A stretch of 64,000 nt of DNA from Actinomycetes bacterium (GCA_023429565.1 JAEZDJ010000073.1:6563-70562); one strand, 5' to 3'. Shown: positions 51,847 to 61,202, counted from the first letter of the stretch. Program-made: numbers and translations. The notes: a model not told the origin generated them from the letters alone.

Positions 51847-52140
51847 CAACAAGTTCATAGACGAAATGCGTTGACGAGGACAGTAGGAACGAACCCATCT
51901 TCAGAGAGCCGGCGGGTGCTGCGAGCCGGTGGTGGGCGGTCCGAAAGCCACCTCCGAGCAGTTTGGATCGAACGTTTCGTGTCATGTCGGACAATCTTCG
52001 ACCGGATGCGGAGCAAGTAGGCTGAGCCGGCGACTCCGTTACCAGTCTGATTGAGGCACCGTTCCACTGTTGTGTGGGATGCAATGTCTCTCTTCCTTCT
52101 GAGGTCCTGGTGCAGCTTACCTGCAACAGGATTTTTTTAT
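51847..52140 (+). promoter_or_regulatory. T-box leader upstream of ilvDBNC, apparent alanine (GCC) specifier
   Basis: Stem I features are clear. The base pairs ACGAAATGCGTT (51861-51872) with AACGTTTCGT (51971-51980). A GACGAGG/CCTCCGAG kink-turn region and AGTA follow, then AGAGA with the apical loop GGGTGCTGCGAG. The specifier loop 3' strand is GAAAGCCA, with helices GGA/TCC and CCCA/TGGG above and GAGG/CCTC below. Aligned to the B. subtilis glyQS leader (GAAAGGCA, Gly), the specifier at 51947-51949 is GCC, alanine. AGTAGGC...GCCGGCG...CCGTTACC and a Stem III (TTCCAC/GTGGGA) follow. The leader ends in a terminator 39 bases or less before ilvD. I could not find a canonical antiterminator. 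Confidence 0.8.
52106..52138 (+). terminator. Conditional terminator of the ilv T-box leader
   Basis: CCTGGTGCAG (52106-52115) and CTGCAACAGG (52121-52130) form a 10-base stem with one internal mismatch, then A and seven T. The left arm contains TGGT (52108-52111), complementary to the ACCA acceptor end of a tRNA. Confidence 0.8.
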
Positions 52141-52168
52141 GGCATGACAGGGAAGGGAGAAAAGCGAG

Positions 52169-53851
52169 ATGCAGCTGAGAAGCAAAGCCGTCACAGCGGG
52201 CGTCGCACGAGCCCCGCATCGCAGCCTGCTGAAGGCTGACGGCATCACCGACGAGGAGATGAAGAGGCCTCTCGTCGCCGTGTTCAATTCCCACAACGAC
52301 ATCATTCCGGGGCACAACAACCTTGACAAGATCGCTGAGGCCGTGAAGGCGGGCATCTACATGGCGGGCGGGGTGCCTTTCGAGATGTCCACCATAGGCG
52401 TGTGCGACGGCATTGCCATGAACCACGAGGGGATGCATTACTCCCTCGTGTCTCGTGAGGTCATTGCCGATTCCCTGGAATGCGCCGTTCAGGGACATGC
52501 CTTCGACGCCCTCGTCTGCATTCCGAATTGCGACAAGGTCGTGCCCGGCATGCTGCTGGGGGCGTTGCGTGTGAACATTCCCACGGTGTTCGTGTCGGGC
52601 GGCCCCATGCTGGCCGGCACGCAACCCGGTGGGTGCGGTCCCACCACCGACCTCAACACGCTGTTTGACGGCGCGGCGGCAGTGCAGCATGGCACCATGA
52701 CCGAAGACGAGCTCAAGCGCTATGAGGACACCGCATGTCCAACCTGCGGCAGCTGTTCAGGCATGTTCACGGCTAATTCCATGAATTGCCTGTGCGAGGC
52801 ACTTGGCATCGCCCTCCCCGGCAACGGAACCATCCCCGCCGTTTATTCGGAGCGCATCCGCCTGGCGAAGCATGCCGGCATGAAGGTCATGGAGCTTCTT
52901 GAGAAGGGAGTCACCGCGCGCGACATCGTGGACGGGGCCGCCATACGCAATGCCATGGAATGCGACATGGCGTTTGGCGGTTCAACAAACACGGTGCTGC
53001 ATCTGACCGCCATCGCGCAGGAGGCGGGGCATCCCATCACCATGGATGACTGGGATGCGGCAAGCTCTCGCACACCGCATCTCGTGAAGCTTCAGCCTTC
53101 GGGACCAAGGCCTCTGTCCGATCTCTATGAGGTCGGAGGCGTTCCGGTCGTCATTGCCGAATTGGACAAGCTTGGACTGATCGAGCGCGATGCCCTCACC
53201 TGCATGGGCACGATGGGCGAGTATCTGAAGAGCTTGGCCGAGAGCGGCATCGGAGCCGATGGCGAGGTGTGTCGCTCCTCTGACAACCCATTCAGCCCGG
53301 TGGGTGCTTTGCGTGTGCTTCATGGGGCCATCGCTCCTGATGGCGCCATCGTCAAGAAGTCGGCGGTGGACCCGTCCATGATGAACCATACGGGCCCGGC
53401 GCGCGTGTTCGATTCGGAGGAAGCAGCCTGTGCGGCCATCGACTCGGGAGGCATTGTGGCGGGCGATGTCGTCGTCATACGCTATGAGGGTCCAAAGGGC
53501 GGTCCTGGAATGCGCGAGATGCTGACCCCCACCTCCTCGATTGTGGGAATGGGGCTGTCGACGAGCGTGGCCCTCATCACTGACGGACGTTTCTCGGGGG
53601 CGACCAAAGGACCTGCCGTTGGGCACGTGAGCCCGGAGGCAGCCGCAGGCGGACCCATCGCGCTCATCGAAGAGGGCGATCTCGTCACCGTTGACATTGA
53701 GGGTGGCGCGCTTCGGCTTGACGTGGAGGATGCTGAATGGGAGCGCCGCCGTGCCGCATGGCGACCACCTGCTCCGAAGCATGACCACGGCGTCTTGGCC
53801 AAGTATGCAAAGCTCGTGTCGTCCGCGGACAAGGGGGCGTATGTCTCATGA
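52169..53851 (+). CDS. ilvD: Dihydroxy-acid dehydratase
   Basis: A 560-residue Fe-S dehydratase of valine and isoleucine synthesis. The cluster cysteines are seen in STIGVCDGIAM, CIPNCDKVVPGMLLG and CPTCGSCSGMFTANSMNC. The C-terminus has DGRFSGATKGPAVGHVSPEA. Full family length. AAGGGAGA lies eight bases upstream. It is the first gene of the operon, under the T-box leader, and its last codons overlap the ilvB start (ATGA). Confidence 0.97.
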   Translation: MQLRSKAVTAGVARAPHRSLLKADGITDEEMKRPLVAVFNSHNDIIPGHNNLDKIAEAVKAGIYMAGGVPFEMSTIGVCDGIAMNHEGMHYSLVSREVIADSLECAVQGHAFDALVCIPNCDKVVPGMLLGALRVNIPTVFVSGGPMLAGTQPGGCGPTTDLNTLFDGAAAVQHGTMTEDELKRYEDTACPTCGSCSGMFTANSMNCLCEALGIALPGNGTIPAVYSERIRLAKHAGMKVMELLEKGVTARDIVDGAAIRNAMECDMAFGGSTNTVLHLTAIAQEAGHPITMDDWDAASSRTPHLVKLQPSGPRPLSDLYEVGGVPVVIAELDKLGLIERDALTCMGTMGEYLKSLAESGIGADGEVCRSSDNPFSPVGALRVLHGAIAPDGAIVKKSAVDPSMMNHTGPARVFDSEEAACAAIDSGGIVAGDVVVIRYEGPKGGPGMREMLTPTSSIVGMGLSTSVALITDGRFSGATKGPAVGHVSPEAAAGGPIALIEEGDLVTVDIEGGALRLDVEDAEWERRRAAWRPPAPKHDHGVLAKYAKLVSSADKGAYVS

Positions 53852-55785
53852 CGGACTCACGCAAAGACACCGAGACGACAGAGGCGCGGCTGCGCAAGAA
53901 TTCCCCCGCGTCAAAGGCGGCTTCCATCCCGGGATCTGTGACGAGGCCCGCGCAGGCCAGCGCCTCTGCGGTCGGGGCTCCGCGCGGCCGGGGAAGCCAC
54001 ACGGCCAAGCAGGGAAAACACATGACGGGCGCACAGGCGGTGGTTGCCTCTCTGGAAGCTGAGGGGGTGGATCTCGTCTTCGGCTACCCTGGGGGCCAGG
54101 CGATCAAGATATATGACGCCTTGTATGACTCCCAGCAGATCAGGCATGTGCTCTCCCGTCACGAGCAAGGGGCGGTCCATGAGGCTGACGGCTATGCCCG
54201 CGCGACGGGCAACGTGGGGGTGGTGGTTGTGACGAGCGGTCCCGGCGCCACCAACACGGTCACCGGCATCGCGACCGCCTACATGGACAGCGTTCCCCTT
54301 GTCGTCATCACGGGTCAAGTGCCGCGTGGCGTTATCGGCACCGATTCGTTTCAAGAGTCCGATATCGTGGGCATTTCCATGCCCGTGGTGAAGCATAGCT
54401 ACCTTTTGCAATCCACCGATGAACTTGCTCAGACGTTTCGCGAGGCCTTCCATATCGCCAAGACGGGGCGTCCGGGTCCCGTGCTCATCGACGTGCCGTC
54501 CGACCTGGCGTCAGAGGACATGGTGTTCGACTATCCCGACGGCGTGAACCTGCCGTCATACAAACCGACCTACCGGGGAAACGCGAAGCAAATCAGGCAG
54601 GCCGTGTCCCATATCAGGCGGGCGCCTCGGCCGGTGCTGTACGTTGGCGGGGGCATCGTGTCTTCCGGTGCGTCCCCTGAGCTGCTCGACCTTGCGGAAA
54701 CCATGCAGATTCCTGTGGTGACCTCGCTCATGGGCAAGGGGGCGTTTCCTGCGTCACATCCGCTCAACCTTGGACCCGTGGGCATGCACGGTTCGAAATA
54801 CGCGAACATGGCCATGACGGACAGCAGCCTGATCATTGCAGCCGGTGCGCGCTTTTCCGATCGCGTGACGGGAAAGCTGGACAAGTTCGCACCGCACGCG
54901 GAAGTCATACACATCGACATCGATCCTGCCGAGATTGGCAAGGTCCGTGAGGCCCAGGTGCCCATCGTCGGCGATCTCAAGGGCGTGCTGGGGGGAATTG
55001 CCGGTGCGTTGCACAAGGAAGGCGCTTCTCCCATCACCCAGGATTGGGTGGCACAGATAGCCCAATGGCGTGCACGCTTTCCGTTCTATCATCCCGACAT
55101 GGCTGAATCGACCGAAGAGATCGTTCCCGAGATTGTCATGGAGCGGCTCTCCGACGCGCTGGACCCCGCGCGGAGCATCGTTGTCACTGAAGTCGGCCAG
55201 CATCAGATGTGGGCTGCGCAGCACATATCCCGCGAAGTTCCTCGGACATTCATCTCGTCGGGGGGATTGGGTACCATGGGCTTTGGCTTTCCGGCGGCTA
55301 TAGGCGCCGCCATCGGCTGCCCCGACAAGGTGGTCGTGTGCGTGGCGGGGGATGGCTCGTTTCAGATGAACAGCCAGGAGATGGCGACTGCCGCCATCAA
55401 CCATGTTCCGGTGAAAGTGCTCCTTATGGACAACCGCTGCCTCGGAATGGTGCACCAGTGGCAAAAGTTGTTCTACGACGAGCGTTACTCCTGCACCCTG
55501 CTTGAGTCGAACCCAGATTTCGTGAAACTGGCCGACGCCTATGGCTGGGAGGGCGAGCGGGTGTCCACTCCCGCCGATCTTGACGGAGCGTTGTCTCGGA
55601 TGCTGGAGGCCAAAGGGCCCTATCTGCTCGATGTCGTCATCTCTCGGGAACAGAACGTGTATCCCATGGTCGCTCCGGGAAGTGCGCTGTCCCAGGCCAT
55701 CGGGGCCATTGATGTGGCGGTTGGCGCCGTGAGGACCGCTGTGCCCGAGGAAGGTCTGACGGTCGAGGAAGGGGGTGCGCAATGA
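53848..55785 (+). CDS. ilvB: Acetolactate synthase, large catalytic subunit
   Basis: A 645-residue thiamine-diphosphate enzyme joining two pyruvates, or pyruvate and 2-oxobutyrate. The catalytic Glu is in LSRHEQGAVHEADGYARATG, and the cofactor motif is GDGSFQMNSQEMATAAINHVPVKVLLMDNR. The start overlaps ilvD by four bases. This adds about 58 low-complexity residues before MTGAQAVVASLEAEGVDLVFGYPGG. An internal ATG at 54022 with AGGGA would give a standard 587-residue protein, but mycobacterial IlvB also carries an extension, so the longer form is kept. It pairs with ilvN. Confidence 0.95.
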   Translation: MTDSRKDTETTEARLRKNSPASKAASIPGSVTRPAQASASAVGAPRGRGSHTAKQGKHMTGAQAVVASLEAEGVDLVFGYPGGQAIKIYDALYDSQQIRHVLSRHEQGAVHEADGYARATGNVGVVVVTSGPGATNTVTGIATAYMDSVPLVVITGQVPRGVIGTDSFQESDIVGISMPVVKHSYLLQSTDELAQTFREAFHIAKTGRPGPVLIDVPSDLASEDMVFDYPDGVNLPSYKPTYRGNAKQIRQAVSHIRRAPRPVLYVGGGIVSSGASPELLDLAETMQIPVVTSLMGKGAFPASHPLNLGPVGMHGSKYANMAMTDSSLIIAAGARFSDRVTGKLDKFAPHAEVIHIDIDPAEIGKVREAQVPIVGDLKGVLGGIAGALHKEGASPITQDWVAQIAQWRARFPFYHPDMAESTEEIVPEIVMERLSDALDPARSIVVTEVGQHQMWAAQHISREVPRTFISSGGLGTMGFGFPAAIGAAIGCPDKVVVCVAGDGSFQMNSQEMATAAINHVPVKVLLMDNRCLGMVHQWQKLFYDERYSCTLLESNPDFVKLADAYGWEGERVSTPADLDGALSRMLEAKGPYLLDVVISREQNVYPMVAPGSALSQAIGAIDVAVGAVRTAVPEEGLTVEEGGAQ

Positions 55786-56267
55786 GGCATATCCTTTCCG
55801 TCCTGGTGGAAAACAAGCCTGGCGTGCTCTCGCGCGTGACGGGACTCATATCCCGCCGCGGATTCAATATCGAGTCGCTGTCTGTCGGACCGACCGAGGA
55901 CCCCACCATGTCGCGCGTGACGGCCATCGTGAAGGCTGATGACGTGGCTTACGAGCAGATCACCAAACAGCTGCACAAGCTGATCAGCGTTCATAAGATC
56001 ACCGACCTCACCAACGATGCCGCCATCGAGCGCGAATTGGTTCTGTTCAAGGTGAACGCTCAGCCGGATCGACGCAACGAGATCATCGAGATCGCCAACA
56101 TATTCCGCGCCAAGATCGTGGATGTCGGAAAAAGCTCGCTCATGATTGAGGCGACGGGGGACGAGGACAAGCTGAAGGGCCTCGAGGACCTGTTCCGTGC
56201 CTACGGCATCAAGGAAATCACCCGCACCGGAAAAATAGCGATGTCGCGCACGAGCAAGGAAACCTAG
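55782..56267 (+). CDS. ilvN: Acetolactate synthase, small regulatory subunit
   Basis: A 161-residue protein that binds the large subunit and gives valine feedback control. It has the N-terminal ACT domain (ILSVLVENKPGVLSRVTGLISRRGFNIESLSVGPTE) and a C-terminal ACT-like domain (IFRAKIVDVGKSSLMIEATGDEDKLKGLEDLF). Full family length. It overlaps the ilvB stop by four bases (ATGA), so subunits are made in step. Confidence 0.96.
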   Translation: MRHILSVLVENKPGVLSRVTGLISRRGFNIESLSVGPTEDPTMSRVTAIVKADDVAYEQITKQLHKLISVHKITDLTNDAAIERELVLFKVNAQPDRRNEIIEIANIFRAKIVDVGKSSLMIEATGDEDKLKGLEDLFRAYGIKEITRTGKIAMSRTSKET

Positions 56268-56270
56268 CAC

Positions 56271-56302
56271 CGGTTCCCCTCGTCGGCAGATGGAGGGAAC
56301 CG
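56271..56302 (+). other. Hairpin between ilvN and ilvC
   Basis: CGGTTCCC (56271-56278) and GGGAACCG (56295-56302) form a perfect 8-base stem three bases after the ilvN stop. No U-tract. It may set the ilvC level relative to ilvDBN. Confidence 0.45.
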
Positions 56303-56370
56303 CGTCTTGACGTGGTGTTCAATGCAAGCTCATTTCAGTGAAATCAGCCAGGAGAAAGGAAGAAACCAAC

Positions 56371-57369
56371 ATGGCTGTTACAATTTATCACGAAAAGGAT
56401 GTCGATCCGAAGGTCATCCAAGACCGAAAGATCGCCGTCATCGGCTATGGCAGCCAGGGCCATGCCCATGCGCTCAATCTCATGGATTCGGGATGTGACG
56501 TGCGCGTAGGACTGCGCGAAGGCTCGTCGTCATGGGCGAAGGCGGAGGAGGCGGGTCTCAAGGTTTGCACCGTTGATCAGGCTGCCGAGGAGGCGGACCT
56601 CATCATGGTTCTCATTCCTGACGAGATTCAGGCAAGCACGTATGAAGAGCATATCGCGCCCCATCTGAAAGCGGGCGATGCTCTGGCCTTTGCCCATGGC
56701 TTCAATGTCCATTACGGCTATATCGTTCCGCCGGAATTCGTGGATGTCATCATGGTTGCTCCCAAGGGTCCGGGTCATATCGTCCGCCGTCAATACACCG
56801 AGGGTTCTGGCGTTCCCGATTTGGCATGCGTGTGGCAGGACTACACGGGACATGCTTGGGATCTGGCTCTCTCCTATGCATGGGGCGTTGGCGGGGCGCG
56901 CTCCGGCATCATCAAGTCAACGTTCAAGGATGAGACCGAAGAGGACCTGTTTGGCGAACAGGCCGTGCTCTGCGGCGGCCTCGTGGAAATGATCAAGGCT
57001 GGATTCGAGACCCTCACCGAGGCAGGCTATCCGCCCGAGCTCGCGTACTTCGAGGTCTACCATGAAATGAAGATGATCGTCGATCTCATGTATGAGAGTG
57101 GAATCCATTTCATGAACTACTCCATCTCCAATACTGCCGAGTATGGCGAATACTATGCCGGCCCCAAGATCATCAACGACGAGTCCCGTGCCGCCATGAA
57201 AGAGATATTGGCGCGCATCCAGGACGGCAGTTTTGCCAAAGAGTTCATGGATGACTGCGCGAACGGCCATGCGTGGCTCTATGCGCAGCGCGAGGCCATC
57301 AACCAGCATCCCATCGAGGAGACTGGCGAGCGCATCCGTTCCATGTTCAGCTGGATCAAGAGGGACTGA
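56371..57369 (+). CDS. ilvC: Ketol-acid reductoisomerase, class I
   Basis: A 332-residue Mg- and NAD(P)H-dependent enzyme converting acetolactate to dihydroxyisovalerate. The Rossmann motif is AVIGYGSQGHAHALNL, followed by the cofactor loop VGLREGSSSW, whose Arg and serines suit NADPH. VMVAPKGPGHIVRR and the metal-binding GGLVEMIKAGFETLTEAGYPPELAYFE identify the class I (short) form. The ATG at 56371 follows AGGAGAAAGGA. It is the last clear gene of the T-box operon. Confidence 0.97.
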   Translation: MAVTIYHEKDVDPKVIQDRKIAVIGYGSQGHAHALNLMDSGCDVRVGLREGSSSWAKAEEAGLKVCTVDQAAEEADLIMVLIPDEIQASTYEEHIAPHLKAGDALAFAHGFNVHYGYIVPPEFVDVIMVAPKGPGHIVRRQYTEGSGVPDLACVWQDYTGHAWDLALSYAWGVGGARSGIIKSTFKDETEEDLFGEQAVLCGGLVEMIKAGFETLTEAGYPPELAYFEVYHEMKMIVDLMYESGIHFMNYSISNTAEYGEYYAGPKIINDESRAAMKEILARIQDGSFAKEFMDDCANGHAWLYAQREAINQHPIEETGERIRSMFSWIKRD

Positions 57370-57403
57370 ATCCGATCGTTGGGCATCTTCCTGCACGTGG
57401 ATG

Positions 57404-57440
57404 GGCGGGGTCCTTTCTTGGGATGGAAAGAGCCCCCGCC
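57404..57440 (+). terminator. Hairpin after ilvC
   Basis: GGCGGGG (57404-57410) and CCCCGCC (57434-57440) with an inner CTTTC/GAAAG helix, 35 bases after the ilvC stop. No U-run, so termination is uncertain. The rest of the spacer to serA holds no recognisable gene. Confidence 0.4.
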
Positions 57441-57668
57441 GGCGAATCTGAAAGGCATCCGCGCCAGCCTGTTTGCATCAATGCTGCAGGAGGGGGAGAC
57501 GGGCCGGTGCCTGTCTCCGACGCCTTTCGCTCTTCGTGGGTAATTTTGGGCTCTTGCCTCGCCCGAAGATCGTTTCGCTTTATCATGGGCGTGACGCGCA
57601 GGGGTGCGCGGAGGAATGGTTGGGCCGATTGGGATGCGCAGCGGTCATATGCGCTGATGGAAGGATGA

Positions 57669-59261
57669 GTGGTTGCCCTTATGGCAAAGAAGGTTCTGGT
57701 TGCCGAGAAGTTGGCCGACGCTGGTCTTGGTATTCTCCGTGGCAAGGGGTACGAGGTTGATGTCAAGCTTGACATGGATCCTCGTGAGCTGGTGGCCGTG
57801 ATTCCCGAATATGATGCCCTTGTCGTGCGGTCTGCCACGAAGGTGACGCGTGAAGTCATCGAAGCGGGAACGCGTCTCAAGATCATTGGCCGTGCCGGCG
57901 TGGGCGTGGACAACGTCGACGTTGAGGCCGCCACCGAACGGGGAGTCATCGTCTGCAACGCTCCGACGTCGAATATCGTCTCCGCCGCAGAACAGGCCCT
58001 GTGTCTCATGCTCGCCTGTGCCCGGAAGACCCCGCAGGCCAATGCCTCAATGCACGAGGGGAAATGGGAACGCGGACGGTTCACCGGCACCGAGCTCTAT
58101 GAGAAGACGCTTGCAATCTTCGGTCTGGGCCGCATCGGCGGACTCGTGGCCGAGCGGGCAAAGGCTTTCGGCATGAAGCTCGTCGGCTATGACCCCTACT
58201 GCAGTCCTGACCGTGCCGAGCAGCTGGGCGTGACGCTCTACGACGACGTTGATGCCATTGTTCCTTTGGCCGATTTCATCACGGTCCATCTGCCAAAAAC
58301 CAAGGAGACCATCGGCATGTTCGGGCCGGAGCAGTACGCCCGCATGAAAGATGGCGTCATCCTGGTGAACGCTGCTCGCGGCGGCATCTACAACATAGAG
58401 TCGCTTGCCGACTTTCTTGCCGCTGGCAAGATTGGGGCAGTTGGCATCGACGTGTACGAGTCGGAGCCTTGCACGGAAAGCCCGCTCCATGAATTCGATA
58501 ACGCCATCCTCACTCCGCATCTGGGAGCGGCGACCAAAGAAGCGCAGCAGCGCGCCGGCATACAGACTGCCGAATATGTGGCTGCGGGCCTGGAGGGATC
58601 GATCGTGCCGACTGCCGTGAACATGGCGCCGGTCCCGCCCGAGGTCATGGATGCCGTGGGGCCTTATGTCCCCGCATGTCAAATGATGGGCAGCATGCTT
58701 GCTCAGATCCATGGAGAAATCCCCCAATATCTCAAGCTGACGGCAGCGGGATCTCTGTCCAACGCAGAGCCTTCGATCCTGGTCGCCGGCACGGTGAAGG
58801 GGCTTCTTTCCTACCGGGGAACGGCCACGGTCACTCCCGTGAACGCCGATTCGGTGGCGCAGCGCCACGGGATCAAGGTGGAGACCCAGGCCAAGCCCGA
58901 TGCGGACGGCTATGCGTCTGCCGTCTCGATCGTTGCTGATGGAACGGAAGTGGCCTGCACCCTGGGTGATGCAGCGCAGACTGCGCGCCTGATATCGCTT
59001 CTGGGCTATAAGATAGACATTGCCCCGGGCGGTCAGTCTCTCATCTTTGAGTACGTTGACGCTCCTGGACGGATGGGTGCAATCGGGACCGTCTTGGGCG
59101 AGGAGGGCATCAACATCACCACTATGCAGATCGGCACGAAGCCCGAGGATCGGTGTGCGCTCGTCTACATGAACGTCGAGGGCGCGATAGGAGACAAGGT
59201 TCTGAACCGTTTGCGCGCTGAGATTCCCGATCTTAAGAACCTCTGGTATGTAAAGCTCTAG
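57669..59261 (+). CDS. serA: D-3-phosphoglycerate dehydrogenase (long form with ACT domain)
   Basis: A 530-residue enzyme oxidising 3-phosphoglycerate, the first step of serine synthesis. It has the substrate and Rossmann domains (LAIFGLGRIGGLVAERAKAFGMKLVGYDP, LVNAARGGIYNIESLADFL, LTPHLGAATKEAQQRAG), the allosteric-substrate-binding domain, and a C-terminal ACT domain (LIFEYVDAPGRMGAIGTVLGEEGINITTMQIG). This is the type of many actinobacteria. The GTG at 57669 has GGAAGG four bases upstream; the ATG at 57681 (MAKKVLVAE) is the alternative. Confidence 0.96.
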   Translation: MVALMAKKVLVAEKLADAGLGILRGKGYEVDVKLDMDPRELVAVIPEYDALVVRSATKVTREVIEAGTRLKIIGRAGVGVDNVDVEAATERGVIVCNAPTSNIVSAAEQALCLMLACARKTPQANASMHEGKWERGRFTGTELYEKTLAIFGLGRIGGLVAERAKAFGMKLVGYDPYCSPDRAEQLGVTLYDDVDAIVPLADFITVHLPKTKETIGMFGPEQYARMKDGVILVNAARGGIYNIESLADFLAAGKIGAVGIDVYESEPCTESPLHEFDNAILTPHLGAATKEAQQRAGIQTAEYVAAGLEGSIVPTAVNMAPVPPEVMDAVGPYVPACQMMGSMLAQIHGEIPQYLKLTAAGSLSNAEPSILVAGTVKGLLSYRGTATVTPVNADSVAQRHGIKVETQAKPDADGYASAVSIVADGTEVACTLGDAAQTARLISLLGYKIDIAPGGQSLIFEYVDAPGRMGAIGTVLGEEGINITTMQIGTKPEDRCALVYMNVEGAIGDKVLNRLRAEIPDLKNLWYVKL

Positions 59262-59438
59262 AAAACGATTGCTTCAGCGGTGGGGAGGGCGGCGTCGCGC
59301 CGATCTTCTCCTGCCGCAGGGTGTGCGGTCGGGGTCCGCGTCGAGCTTGGGACGCGACGGCTCTGAGGTTGAATTGAAACCGCCCGCTCTCGCACGGTCA
59401 ACGGCCTTGCGGGGATGCGGCCGAGATGGAAAGGATGC

Positions 59439-60977
59439 ATGAACATGACGCGTAAGATTGATATTTTCGACACCACGCTGCGCGATGGCGAACAGTCGCC
59501 AGGCGCTTCCATGAACACCGAGGAAAAGCTGGTCGTTGCGCGTCAGCTGCTGCGTCTCGACGTTGATGTCATCGAGGCGGGATTCCCCATTTCGAGTCCG
59601 GGCGACTTTGAATCCGTCCGCCGCATTGCCGAACTTGCGGGAAGCCAAGCTGTCGTGTGCGGCCTCACCCGTGCGGTGGAAAAGGATATCGATGCCGCGG
59701 CCGACGCGCTCCGATACGCCAAGAGACCGCGTATCCATACGGGCATTGGCGTGAGCCCGAGCCACTTGCGAGACAAGCTGCGTATCACGGAGGACGAATG
59801 CGTCGAGCGTGCCGTCACGTGCGTGAAGTACGCCAAGAGCTTTGTGGAGGATGTGCAGTTTTATGCCGAGGATGCCGGCCGCTCAGACTACGATTTTTTG
59901 GTTCGCGTCATCCAGGCCGTGGTGGATGCTGGCGCCACGGTGGTCAACATTCCCGACACGACAGGCTATTCGCTGCCCGAAGAGTTTGGCCGTCGCATCA
60001 AGTACCTCATGGAGGGCGTGAATGGCATCGAGCGGGTTAAGGTTGCCGTCCATTGCCATAACGATCTGGGCATGGCAACCGCGCTTGCCATGGCAGGTGT
60101 GAAGAACGGCGCACGGCAGGTCGAATGCACCATCAACGGCTTGGGCGAGCGTGCGGGCAACACAGCCATGGAGGAAGTGGTCATGGCCATTCAGATGCAC
60201 GAAAATGAGCTTGATGCGCATACGGACGTCAACACGCGCGAATTCGTGAAGGCGAGTCGTCTGGTGTCGTCAATCACGGGCATGAACGTCCAGGCGAACA
60301 AGGCCATCGTCGGAGCCAACGCCTTTGCCCATTCGTCGGGCATCCATCAGGATGGCGTTCTGAAGAAGCGCGACACCTATGAGATCATCGATCCGGCCGA
60401 CGTGGGTGCGGGACAAAGCCAGATCGTGCTCACCGCTCGGTCGGGACACGCGGCTTTGAAGCACCGGCTGGAAGAGCTTGGCTATGAGTTTGAGGGAGAG
60501 ACGCTCGATCAGGTGTATGAAGCGTTCCTCAATCTCGCCGACAAAAAGAAGGAGGTCTACGACGAAGACCTCGAGAGCCTCATCAACGAGCGCGACCGCA
60601 ATGAACGAGCGCTGTACACGTTGGAATCTGTGCAGATCAGCTGTGGATTTCCGCTCATTCCAACGGCTACGCTCACGCTTAAGGACGCCGAGGGCAAGGA
60701 ATGCACGGTATGCGATTATGGCACCGGTCCCGTTGATGCGGTGTACAAGGCGGTGAACAAGATCGTGCAGGTTGAAAATGACCTGAGCGAGTTCTCGGTG
60801 CAGTCCGTCACCCGCGGCATTGACGCGCTGGGCGAGGTGACTGTGCGCGTGGCGGCGGGCGACGGCGACGTGTACACGGGGCGTGGGGCAGACGGTGACA
60901 TCATCGTCTCGTCGACGAAAGCCTATCTGAATGCATTGAATCGCTTGTTGTTGGACAAGAGCGAGCTGCAGAAATAA
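59439..60977 (+). CDS. leuA: 2-isopropylmalate synthase
   Basis: A 512-residue enzyme condensing 2-oxoisovalerate with acetyl-CoA, the first step of leucine synthesis. It has the catalytic core IDIFDTTLRDGEQSPGASM, AVHCHNDLGMATALAMAGVKNGARQVECTINGLGERAGN, HSSGIHQDGVLK and a C-terminal regulatory domain (CDYGTGPVDAVYKAVNKIV). The length and regulatory domain favour LeuA over citramalate or homocitrate synthase. AAGGATGC precedes the ATG at 59439. No leuB, leuC or leuD is in the window. It is probably separate from serA (177-base gap). Confidence 0.92.
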   Translation: MNMTRKIDIFDTTLRDGEQSPGASMNTEEKLVVARQLLRLDVDVIEAGFPISSPGDFESVRRIAELAGSQAVVCGLTRAVEKDIDAAADALRYAKRPRIHTGIGVSPSHLRDKLRITEDECVERAVTCVKYAKSFVEDVQFYAEDAGRSDYDFLVRVIQAVVDAGATVVNIPDTTGYSLPEEFGRRIKYLMEGVNGIERVKVAVHCHNDLGMATALAMAGVKNGARQVECTINGLGERAGNTAMEEVVMAIQMHENELDAHTDVNTREFVKASRLVSSITGMNVQANKAIVGANAFAHSSGIHQDGVLKKRDTYEIIDPADVGAGQSQIVLTARSGHAALKHRLEELGYEFEGETLDQVYEAFLNLADKKKEVYDEDLESLINERDRNERALYTLESVQISCGFPLIPTATLTLKDAEGKECTVCDYGTGPVDAVYKAVNKIVQVENDLSEFSVQSVTRGIDALGEVTVRVAAGDGDVYTGRGADGDIIVSSTKAYLNALNRLLLDKSELQK

Positions 60978-60988
60978 ATCTCGTCCTT

Positions 60989-61020
60989 TGAGGGAGCTTC
61001 GGCTCCCTCACTTCTTGGTT
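60989..61020 (+). terminator. Rho-independent terminator of leuA
   Basis: TGAGGGAGC (60989-60997) and GCTCCCTCA (61002-61010) form a 9-base stem with a TTCG tetraloop, followed by CTTCTTGGTT, 11 bases after the stop codon. Confidence 0.85.
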
Positions 61021-61202
61021 CCTTCGTTTGTCTCTTCTGGATATGCTACTGTTCAGGGATCGTTTATCGACCGTTGACGGGTTTACATAAAACAAAGACT
61101 GCATTGCCCTGGCGTACACGGTATCCTGAACCCCAAGGGTCCATTTTGGACCGCGTGGATGGGTGCAGCGGCTCGTCCGCTGCCAGAAGAAAGGATGCAC
61201 GA

